A stretch of 7,331 bases of DNA, from positions 1 through 7,331 of the forward strand of contig PXAQ01000092.1 of NCBI GenBank assembly GCA_003567095.1, written 5' to 3'. This document shows, in pieces, positions 1-6,445 of this stretch; within the stretch, counting starts at the first letter, position 1; each line of letters starts with the position of its first letter. A program made the translations under genes and the position numbers. The notes under the pieces are model-generated. The model ran no database searches. It was not told where the DNA came from and worked only from the letters and a program-made list of their open reading frames with translations. This DNA comes from Phycisphaerae bacterium (GTDB lineage Bacteria; Planctomycetota; Phycisphaerae; Sedimentisphaerales; Anaerohalosphaeraceae).

Positions 1-855
1 TATTCGCATCCAGGGGCGCGCGCTTACATTCGGGAATGCATCGAAGCGATGAAAGAGTGGGGTATCACTTATTTCAAGGTGGACTTTATGCGCTTTGGAT
101 TGAATTCGGAAATCAAGCGTGCAAATCCGGACGTCACATCGATCCGCTCCTACGATCCGACGATCTCAGGCGTCGAGCGTTTCCGGCTCGGTATGCAAAC
201 GATGCGCGAGGCGATTGGAGAGGATAACTATTTTCTGGGTTGCTCGGCAGTGTTTGGACCGACCATCGGCTTTGTCGATGGCATGCGCACCGGTGGCGAC
301 ATCCATCCACGCTATGGGGCCTTCATTAGCCGGGTATTCCAGAATTCCAGTATCTCCTATTTGGATGGCAAAGTCTGGAGAGGCGATGCCGATTACCTCG
401 TTTTTCGGGAAGCGGAGGACGAGGATGACCGCGTCCGCCAGGAAAGTCACAAGCACGGCGGCAGCATGAGTTTGAATGAGGCGCAGATGTGGGCCGATTA
501 CAACAAGCTCTACGGTAACGTCCGTCTCAACAGCGATAATCTCATGATTCTGCGACCGCAGCGCACGGCGATGTTTCGCAAGGTGCTGGAATGGCCGGCC
601 ATGGAGGTTTCCGTGCCCGTCGATATGTGGGCAAAAGCAGATCATGGCCGCAATGCCTTTGAGCTGATTCTGGCGAGTTACGATTGCTCGATTTTTCTCG
701 GAGTGTTCAATTGGGGCGACGAGGCCAAGGAGTATGACTTGTCTGCGTTCGGGCTGGACGCGCCCCTGGCTCTGGATGGTCGCCATTCCAGAATCCTGAA
801 ATATTGTGGAGACAAAACCGTTAGCCAAATCCTTGATGACTTCAACAGACGCTAA
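1..855 (+). CDS. GH36-type alpha-galactosidase (melibiase), C-terminal part
   Basis: This is the C-terminal 284 residues of a glycoside hydrolase that probably releases terminal alpha-linked galactose (or a close relative such as GalNAc) from oligo- or polysaccharides. The frame is open from the first base, so the ATG at 49 is internal and the true start lies upstream of the window. The visible peptide contains the end of a TIM barrel. The motif YFKVDF carries the probable nucleophile Asp at visible residue 28 (codon 82-84). A second conserved block, LGCSAVFGPTIGFVDGMR, is followed by TGGD, whose Asp at visible residue 100 (codon 298-300) is the probable acid/base. Both blocks match the GH36 pattern known from the family. 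From about residue 210 a beta-rich tail begins (LGVFNWGDEAKEYDL), as expected for the C-terminal beta-sandwich domain. The gene ends in TAA and is followed by a likely terminator, so it seems to be transcribed separately from the next genes. Substrate specificity cannot be read from this part; a GH27- or GH31-like enzyme is less likely. Confidence 0.82.
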   Translation, partial: YSHPGARAYIRECIEAMKEWGITYFKVDFMRFGLNSEIKRANPDVTSIRSYDPTISGVERFRLGMQTMREAIGEDNYFLGCSAVFGPTIGFVDGMRTGGDIHPRYGAFISRVFQNSSISYLDGKVWRGDADYLVFREAEDEDDRVRQESHKHGGSMSLNEAQMWADYNKLYGNVRLNSDNLMILRPQRTAMFRKVLEWPAMEVSVPVDMWAKADHGRNAFELILASYDCSIFLGVFNWGDEAKEYDLSAFGLDAPLALDGRHSRILKYCGDKTVSQILDDFNRR

Positions 856-901
856 GGGTGGCTTTGTGATGGGGCCGGTCGCAGGCTGTGGCCGTGATAC
901 C

Positions 902-939
902 CCCGCTTGCGGATGCTGGGTGTCCGCGTGGGTTTTCTT
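902..939 (+). terminator. Probable rho-independent terminator after the GH36 gene
   Basis: A hairpin can be drawn by hand. CCCGC at 902-906 pairs with GTGGG at 928-932 (one G-T pair), and after a two-base bulge (TT, 907-908) GCGGA at 909-913 pairs with TCCGC at 923-927, leaving a nine-base loop. The stem is followed directly by TTTTCTT at 933-939. It lies 46 bases after the GH36 stop codon and before the next gene, where a terminator would be expected. No folding energy was computed, and the bulge weakens the case somewhat. Confidence 0.55.
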
Positions 940-972
940 ATGCTCTATTTTGAGTGTTGGACAACTAACCTT

Positions 973-978
973 AAGGTG
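973..978 (+). promoter_or_regulatory. Ribosome binding site of the DUF1549/DUF1553 gene
   Basis: AAGGTG lies five bases before the ATG at 984 and supports that start. I could not find a convincing -35/-10 pair between the terminator-like hairpin and this site, so the promoter of the three-gene run is not located. Confidence 0.5.
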
Positions 979-983
979 TTGCA

Positions 984-2579
984 ATGAAAAAAGATGGCTG
1001 CTCAACCCTAAAAGAAGTGACCTTAAAGGTACTTGCCGCCGTTTTACTTGCATTCCAGACGAGTTTAATCGCAAACATTACAGTCGTTCGCCCCTTTGAA
1101 ATCTCTGCAAAAACGCCATCGGGCAATGAGATTGACAAGCATGTCGCCGCGGTTTTGAAGCAAAAAAACATTGCCCCGGCCAACCTCTGTTCCGATGAGG
1201 TGTTTCTCCGTCGCGTTTTTCTGGACGTGACCGGCCGACTGCCGGAACCCGACGAAGTGCGTCGATTTGTAAACAACACCCGCCCGGCCAAACGCGCCGA
1301 ACTGATCGAGCAACTGCTGGAGTCGGACAGTTTTGCCGAATATGCGGCGATGAAGTGGTGCGACCTGCTGCGGGTCAAGGCGGAGTTTCCCATCAATCTG
1401 TGGCCTAACGCGGTGCAGGCCTATCATCGCTGGGTGTATGACGCCATGCGGCAGAATATGCCCTACGATCGGTTTGCCCGTGAACTTCTGACTTCCAGCG
1501 GGAGCAACTACCGTGTCCCGCAGGTCAATTTTTACCGGGCTGTCCAGGAACGCACCCCCTCGGCAATCGCTGCCGCGACGGCATTGACGTTTATGGGCGT
1601 TCGCTGGGAACATTTGCCTGCTGAGCAGCAGCGCCAACTGGAACTTTTTTTCTCCCGTATAGCCTATAAAGAAACCGCTGAATGGAAAGAAGAGATTGTC
1701 TATCTCGACCCGACGGCGACAGGATCGCTGACAGCGGTTTTTCCCACAGGCGAATCTGTCGTAATCGCGGCCGGTCAAGACCCGCGGCATGTATTTGCGG
1801 ACTGGCTGACCCAGCCGGACAATCCATGGTTTGCCAAAGCGGCGGTTAATCGCGTGTGGAGCCGATTGATGGGGCGCGGCATCATCCATGAACCCGATGA
1901 TATTCGGCCGGACAATACGCCCTCAAATCCGGAATTATTGACGTTTCTTGCACGCGAACTGACTCAAGCTGATTTTGACCTGAAACACATTTATCGCCTG
2001 ATTCTCAATTCACAAACGTATCAAAGATCGTCAATTCCTCGCAGTAACCATCCGGAGGCAAAATCCGGCTTCGCGTATTATCCGGTGCGACGGCTTGATG
2101 CTGAGGTGTTGATTGATGTATTGAATCAAATCACAGGCACACGTGAAAGTTACTCCAGCTTGATTCCGGAGCCGTTTACCTTTATTCCCGACACGCATCG
2201 CACCGTCACGTTGGCCGACGGCAGTATTACCAGCCCATTTCTTGAGATGTTCGGTCGTCCGGCCCGCGATACCGGGCTGGAGTCCGAACGCGATAATCAA
2301 CCGACCGACGCCCAGCGCCTTCATTTGCTGAACTCGTCGCACATTCAGCGAAAAATTGAGAGCAGTCCGCGACTGAGGGCCATGAGCCGCACGGCCGGGC
2401 GCAATCCGCGCGCTTTCATCGGAAATCTTTACCTGACGACCTTGTCGCGGTATCCGACGCGGGAGGAACTGGCGGTTGCCGAGGACTATTTCAAGACCAG
2501 CGGCTTGCGTCCCAATCAGGCCGCAAACGACCTGGTCTGGTCGCTGATAAACACCAAAGAATTTCTATATCATCATTAA
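984..2579 (+). CDS. DUF1549/DUF1553 (PSCyt2/PSD1) exported protein without a CxxCH motif
   Basis: A 531-residue protein of a planctomycete-type family whose biochemical role is unknown. Residues 1 to about 30 form a lysine-containing head and a hydrophobic stretch (VLAAVLLAFQTSLIA), consistent with a signal peptide or membrane anchor. DUF1549 spans about 45-228 and includes the typical DEVFLRRVFLDVTGRLP (71-87), MKWCDLLR (123-130) and ALTFMGVR (200-207). DUF1553 spans about 266-525, with DNPWFAKAAVNRVWSRLMGRG (shown here in part: NPWFAKAAVNRVW) at 280-292, YYPVRRLDAE at 365-374, ARDTGLESERDNQPTDAQRL at 427-446 and NSSHIQRK at 450-457. Many relatives carry an N-terminal cytochrome-like domain, and a CxxCH-type motif just after the FMGVR block. 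Neither is present here; the block continues WEHLPAEQQRQLELFFSRIA. A ribosome binding site supports the start. It is the first gene of a tight run with the DUF1501 and PPC genes. The family call is firm; the function is not known. Confidence 0.9.
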   Translation: MKKDGCSTLKEVTLKVLAAVLLAFQTSLIANITVVRPFEISAKTPSGNEIDKHVAAVLKQKNIAPANLCSDEVFLRRVFLDVTGRLPEPDEVRRFVNNTRPAKRAELIEQLLESDSFAEYAAMKWCDLLRVKAEFPINLWPNAVQAYHRWVYDAMRQNMPYDRFARELLTSSGSNYRVPQVNFYRAVQERTPSAIAAATALTFMGVRWEHLPAEQQRQLELFFSRIAYKETAEWKEEIVYLDPTATGSLTAVFPTGESVVIAAGQDPRHVFADWLTQPDNPWFAKAAVNRVWSRLMGRGIIHEPDDIRPDNTPSNPELLTFLARELTQADFDLKHIYRLILNSQTYQRSSIPRSNHPEAKSGFAYYPVRRLDAEVLIDVLNQITGTRESYSSLIPEPFTFIPDTHRTVTLADGSITSPFLEMFGRPARDTGLESERDNQPTDAQRLHLLNSSHIQRKIESSPRLRAMSRTAGRNPRAFIGNLYLTTLSRYPTREELAVAEDYFKTSGLRPNQAANDLVWSLINTKEFLYHH

Positions 2580-2590
2580 AGACAGAAATC

Positions 2591-2596
2591 AGGAGA
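2591..2596 (+). promoter_or_regulatory. Ribosome binding site of the DUF1501 gene
   Basis: AGGAGA lies seven bases before the ATG at 2604, inside the 24-base gap after the DUF1549/DUF1553 gene. It supports both the chosen start and translation from a shared transcript. Confidence 0.65.
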
Positions 2597-2603
2597 CAAG
2601 ACG

Positions 2604-3914
2604 ATGAAACAAAAAAATCACATTACACGCCGGCAGGTACTTGAGCGGAGCCTGTACGGTGCGATGGGGCTGGGTGTCTCACCGCTGCTGACCGGCTGGG
2701 CAAGCGCGGCGCCGTTAAAACCGAAGGCCGCCTCGGTCATTCAGATATGGATGTGGGGCGGGCCGTGTCATATCGACACCTTCGACCCCAAACCCGACGC
2801 CGGCGCCGAGTATTGCGGCCCGTTCGACAAAGCCATCGCCTCCAACGTCGACGGCATACAACTCGGCGAACAGCTTCCTTTGCTGGCCGGGCAAGCCGAC
2901 AAATACGCCGTCATCCGCAGTATGACCCACGGCATCAACGCCCACGAGACGGCCTCCTACCGCGTCCAGACCGGTCATGAGCCGGGCGGACGGGTTTATC
3001 CGAATGTCGGCGCAGTGGTGGCGCTGTTTAAGGGCTATGATCACGGCTACAAAGGACTGGTGCCGCCTTATGTTGTCCTGACCGAGTCGCAGGGACGTTT
3101 TTCCGAGGCGGGTTTTCTGGGGCAAAAGTACCGGCCGTTTGTCACCGGCGGCAATCCCAATCAGACTCCTTTTGCGGTCGAAGGCATTGTCGCGCGCGGT
3201 ATTTCCGACAGACGGCAGCACAGTCGGCGAAAACTCAAGAATCAACTGGACACGCTCGGCCAGCAGATGCCGAACAATCCGCACTTTCAAGCGCTCGATG
3301 CCAGCGAAGAGACGGCATACCGTGTGATGTTCGGCGATGCGCGAAAACTGTTTGACCTCAGCGACGAGAAAGACGACATGCGCCAGCGCTACGGGCGCAA
3401 TACCTTCGGCCAGGCCTGCCTGATGGCGCGGCGGCTGGTTGAACACGGCGTGCCGTACATCACCATCAACTACAGGGGTTGGGATACCCACAAACAGCAC
3501 TTTGAAATAATGCAGCGTAAGCTGCCGGAAATGGATCGCGGCATGGCGACGTTGCTGGCAGATCTGTCCGAACGCGGCCTGCTGGACAGCACCATCGTCT
3601 GGTGGGGCGGCGAGTTTGGACGGACGCCCAGGGTTCAGTGGCAAGCTCCCTGGAACGGCGGCAGGGGACACCACGGCAAATGTTTCAGTACGGTCGTCGC
3701 CGGCGGCGGATTCAAAGGCGGCCGCGTGCTGGGGGCCTCAGACAAAACCGGCTCAGAGGTCAAAGACCGCCCGGTAGACCCGCAGGAGTTGATTGCCACC
3801 TTTTACACCCTGCTGGGGATCAATCCCAACGGCCCGCTGCCGAATCCGATGGGGCTGGATGTCAAGGTGATGCCGATCACGGCCGGACGCAGGATTCTGA
3901 CTGAAATCGTATAG
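2604..3914 (+). CDS. DUF1501 protein (alkaline-phosphatase/sulfatase-like fold), Tat-exported
   Basis: A 436-residue protein of the DUF1501 family, which has the alkaline phosphatase/sulfatase-type fold but no established substrate. The N-terminus has a twin-arginine signal: TRRQVLERS at 8-16, followed by a glycine-rich hydrophobic stretch and an ASA-A type cleavage site near 33-36. It is therefore probably exported folded, perhaps with bound metal. Family motifs are WMWGGPCHIDTFDPKPDAG (49-67), IRSMTHGINAHETASYR (104-120), YRGWDTHKQHF (290-300), WWGGEFGRTP (333-342), NGGRGHHGKCFS (351-362) and VVAGGGFKGGRVLGASD (364-380). The Asp and His residues of DTH, GEFGRTP and GRGHH are candidate metal ligands by analogy with the fold. 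In many members as I recall them, the first motif reads GGPSH and the late one GRDHW; this protein has Cys and Gly at those places. It sits between the DUF1549/DUF1553 and PPC genes with short gaps, and the three are probably co-transcribed. The stop is TAG. Confidence 0.9.
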   Translation: MKQKNHITRRQVLERSLYGAMGLGVSPLLTGWASAAPLKPKAASVIQIWMWGGPCHIDTFDPKPDAGAEYCGPFDKAIASNVDGIQLGEQLPLLAGQADKYAVIRSMTHGINAHETASYRVQTGHEPGGRVYPNVGAVVALFKGYDHGYKGLVPPYVVLTESQGRFSEAGFLGQKYRPFVTGGNPNQTPFAVEGIVARGISDRRQHSRRKLKNQLDTLGQQMPNNPHFQALDASEETAYRVMFGDARKLFDLSDEKDDMRQRYGRNTFGQACLMARRLVEHGVPYITINYRGWDTHKQHFEIMQRKLPEMDRGMATLLADLSERGLLDSTIVWWGGEFGRTPRVQWQAPWNGGRGHHGKCFSTVVAGGGFKGGRVLGASDKTGSEVKDRPVDPQELIATFYTLLGINPNGPLPNPMGLDVKVMPITAGRRILTEIV

Positions 3915-3923
3915 GTTTTTCCA

Positions 3924-5963
3924 ATGAGCCGGAATATGAACAAGTGCGTGATGATAGTGGTGTTGTGCGGGGTGTTGTCGGCGGCGGCGGCCGCGCAGCA
4001 GGCCCAGGCTCGCATTCCCCAAATCGGCTATCTGTATCCGGCCGGCGGGCAGTGCGGTACGGTTGTCCGCGTTATCGTCGGCGGACAGTTTTTACGCGGC
4101 CCTTCGGCGGTTCATATCACCGGCACAGGCATTCAGGCAGAGATTATTCAGTACTTGCCCCCGGCCAGAATACTGAATCGTCCGCAGCGGCAGGAGCTTC
4201 AGCGCCGGATAGACGCAGTGCGAGACAGACGGCAGGCGGAAGAATCCCCAAAAGCCGGGACTGAGAAGGCGTCGGAACACCCCGATAGTATTGCCATGGA
4301 ATCCGAGGTCAGTCTTCCGGATCATCCGTTATGGTATGATCTTGAAAGCAAGAGCCTCGGCGAGCTGGCACATATTGCGTCGGTTTTGTCGATCCCGCGC
4401 AGCAGACTTCAGCGTAATCGCCAGTTGGCCGAATCGGTGCTGATCGACATTACAATCAATGCAGACGCGCCTGCCGGCGATCGTGAATTACGGCTTGTTA
4501 CCGCGGCCGGTGTGACAAATCCGATGGTTTTCCAAGTGGGGCACTTACCGGAGGTGCGCGAGCTGGAGCCCAACGACGGGGCACCCGTTCGGTTGCCGGG
4601 GTTTGATCAACTGCCGGAACCTGAGCCGCTGCAATTGCCGGTTCTGATAAACGGTCAGATTATGCCGGGTGATGTGGATCGATTCCGATTTCATGCCAAA
4701 AAGGATATGCCGCTTGTCGTCGACGTGCAGGCACGCCGTTTGATTCCCTATCTGGCCGATGCTGTGCCGGGTTGGTTTCAGGCAGTGGTGACACTCTTCG
4801 ATGCCAATGGCAATGAGGTCGCATTCGCCGATAATTACCGCTTTGACCCTGATCCTGTCCTGTTTTATACCGTCCCTGAGACCGGTGTTTATGAGCTGGA
4901 AATCCGTGACGCTATTTACCGAGGCCGTGAAGATTTTGTCTATCGTATCGCCGTTGGACCATTGCCGTTCGTTACGCACATGTTTCCGCTTGGTGGTCGT
5001 CAAAATGCCGCCGTTTCGGTTTCGATCGAGGGCTGGAACCTGCCTGCCTCGACCCTTTTTCTGGAAACCCAACCCGGCGATCAGTTTCGTTCCATTGCCT
5101 GGCAGGGGCCGTCGCAACGCTCCAATGTTCTCCGGTATGCCGTCGACACGTTGCCCGAACAGGACCAAACAGAATCCAATAACACGCTCGATACCGCTGT
5201 GCCTGTTACACCGCCGGTGATTATTAATGGTACAATTGCATCGCCGGAAGATGTCGATATATATTCGTGGAAGGGTCGCGCCAATGAGACAATTGCCGTT
5301 GAGGTTTACGCCCGTCGCCTGCACTCTCCGCTGGACTCTCTGATACGGTTGATCGATGCCAACGGAGTCGTTCTGAAATGGAACGATGATGATGTAATCC
5401 GTGAAGGTCATTTGTTCAAAGATGAAATCGGCTTATTGACACACCATGCTGATTCATATCTGCTTGCAACATTGCCGTCCGATGGTCGATATTATATCCA
5501 TTTGACGGATGCTCAGGGACAGGGCGGCCCGGCCTACGGTTATCGGCTTCGGATTTCGCCGCCTCGGCCTGATTTCAGATTGCGAATGACGCCGTCAAGC
5601 CTTGGTCTCCGTGTCGGCCAGGCGACCGAATTCAGCGTTTACGTTCTGCCGAAGGACGGTTTTTCAGAGGATATTGAGATTGTCCTCGTCGATGCGCCGC
5701 CGGGCTTTACGCTCAGCGACAATCGCATTGCCGCCGGCAGTACGGTCGCAAAACTGACGCTGGCTGCGCCGCGTCAGTTTCATGCTCATCCCGTTGCGCT
5801 TCGGCTGGAAGGCCGAGCCGTGGTTGACGGCCGTACGATCAGTCGTCCGGTTGTGCCTGCCGATGAGCGGATGCAGGCGTTTCTCTATCGGCATCTGGTG
5901 CCGGCACAGGAATTGATCGCCGTCGTGCAGGGGCGGCGCCGTCCGGCCCAGACAAATCGATGA
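3924..5963 (+). CDS. Secreted PPC-domain protein, probably shortened at the C-terminus
   Basis: A 679-residue secreted protein of the kind that follows DUF1501 genes in planctomycetes; often annotated as a peptidase because of its PPC (bacterial pre-peptidase C-terminal) domains, but no protease domain is visible. Residues 1-29 are a Sec signal peptide ending AQA (27-29) before RIPQIGYLYPAGGQ. An Ig/TIG-like region covers about 31-75, a charged linker rich in Arg, Glu and Lys about 85-130, and a beta-rich segment about 170-207. PPC domain 1 spans about 210-343 (ELEPNDGA) and PPC domain 2 about 413-545 (TESNNTLDTA, then DVDIYSW). A further Ig-like segment spans about 548-640. The end contains PADERMQAFLYRHLVPAQEL (645-664), a block that in relatives is, from memory, followed by more sequence; here the protein stops 15 residues later. 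The start at 3924 has only a weak TAGG eight bases upstream; ATG 3936 is an alternative that leaves a shorter signal peptide. It lies nine bases after the DUF1501 stop. Confidence 0.85.
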   Translation: MSRNMNKCVMIVVLCGVLSAAAAAQQAQARIPQIGYLYPAGGQCGTVVRVIVGGQFLRGPSAVHITGTGIQAEIIQYLPPARILNRPQRQELQRRIDAVRDRRQAEESPKAGTEKASEHPDSIAMESEVSLPDHPLWYDLESKSLGELAHIASVLSIPRSRLQRNRQLAESVLIDITINADAPAGDRELRLVTAAGVTNPMVFQVGHLPEVRELEPNDGAPVRLPGFDQLPEPEPLQLPVLINGQIMPGDVDRFRFHAKKDMPLVVDVQARRLIPYLADAVPGWFQAVVTLFDANGNEVAFADNYRFDPDPVLFYTVPETGVYELEIRDAIYRGREDFVYRIAVGPLPFVTHMFPLGGRQNAAVSVSIEGWNLPASTLFLETQPGDQFRSIAWQGPSQRSNVLRYAVDTLPEQDQTESNNTLDTAVPVTPPVIINGTIASPEDVDIYSWKGRANETIAVEVYARRLHSPLDSLIRLIDANGVVLKWNDDDVIREGHLFKDEIGLLTHHADSYLLATLPSDGRYYIHLTDAQGQGGPAYGYRLRISPPRPDFRLRMTPSSLGLRVGQATEFSVYVLPKDGFSEDIEIVLVDAPPGFTLSDNRIAAGSTVAKLTLAAPRQFHAHPVALRLEGRAVVDGRTISRPVVPADERMQAFLYRHLVPAQELIAVVQGRRRPAQTNR

Positions 5964-6042
5964 AAACACATCTTGGGAGAAAGAACACAGTAGAAATCGC
6001 AACCTTGAAGCCTGTTGCCAAAGCCGCAAGCTTAGCCTGCCG
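5964..6042. other. Unassigned junction segment between the PPC gene and the umuD remnant
   Basis: This short stretch lies between the PPC stop codon and the point where umuD similarity ends. I recognise no gene, hairpin terminator or promoter in it. The minus-strand frame of the umuD remnant stays open through it and into the antisense of the PPC gene, but that translation no longer resembles UmuD. It is the likely site of the rearrangement that removed the end of umuD and perhaps of the PPC gene. Confidence 0.4.
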
Positions 6043-6445
6043 CACATCAAACTGGAGGTCTTCGGTGATGTTCTGGACGGGATAGTTATCGTTTTCCGGC
6101 TCAAGGGAGACTTTGCCGCGGCGAATCCCCAGCCGTTTGACGGCCAACTGCCCGTCGAGGACGACGATGATGACACTGCCGTTTTTCGGGTCTTTAGCCC
6201 GGTCGACGATCAGTAGGTCGCCGTCATGAATGCCCGCTCCAAGCATCGAATCCCCGGCCACCCGCACAAAGAACGTCGCTGCCGCGTTTTGGATCAGGGT
6301 GCTTATTCAGATCGAGCTTGCCCTATTCATAATCCGCCGCCGGAGACGGAAACCACGCCGTAATCCGGGCAATAAATACCCGCAGAGCAGCATCGCTCAT
6401 TTCCGGTTCGAATAATTTTTCAACCTTAGAGGTACGAATCCTCAC
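6043..6445 (-). pseudogene. umuD: Decayed umuD-like SOS peptidase (S24 family) gene
   Basis: UmuD is a small LexA-like protein that cleaves itself during the SOS response to activate translesion polymerase V. Reading the minus strand, three pieces of one UmuD can be joined. The N-terminal part (GTG at 6445 or ATG at 6400) contains ARITAWFPSPAADYE and then a TAG stop at 6325-6323. The frame resumes as GKLDLNKH and then shifts by one extra C in a CCC run (6299-6297). It continues LIQNAAATFFVRVAGDSM with the catalytic Ser codon at 6249-6247, then DGDLLIVDRA and DGQLAVKRL with the catalytic Lys codon at 6138-6136, and ends in similarity at ITEDLQFDV (6045-6043). FPSPAADY is identical to E. coli UmuD. 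The residue after the cleavage-site Ala is Trp where UmuD has Gly. The last dozen or so residues (the WGVV.. strand of UmuD) are absent and no umuC follows. A sequencing error could explain one lesion, but hardly all of them. Confidence 0.85.

Noticed and set aside
49..51. ATG at 49 as the start of the GH36 protein
   Set aside because: The frame is open upstream to base 1 and the preceding residues (HPGARAYIRECIEAMKEWG) read as barrel sequence, so the ATG is internal.
166..1074. Long minus-strand open frame (302 codons) opposite the GH36 gene
   Set aside because: It is fully explained as the antisense of the GH36 gene and its downstream gap; its translation shows no recognisable domain, while the plus strand carries clear family motifs.
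2715..3674. Long minus-strand open frame (319 codons) opposite the DUF1501 gene, and similar ones at 1065-1889 and 4545-5411
   Set aside because: These are shadows of strongly supported plus-strand genes. Long antisense frames are common in GC-rich coding DNA, and none shows family motifs.
3924..3980. Lipoprotein signal in the PPC protein (Cys at residue 15 after VVL)
   Set aside because: The residue before Cys is Leu, not Gly, Ala or Ser, so no good lipobox is formed, and a standard AQA cleavage site follows later.
5839..6042. C-terminal tail of the minus-strand frame 5839-6267 as part of a real UmuD
   Set aside because: UmuD similarity stops at FDV (6043). The remaining 67 residues are junction DNA and antisense of the PPC gene, with no likeness to the UmuD end.
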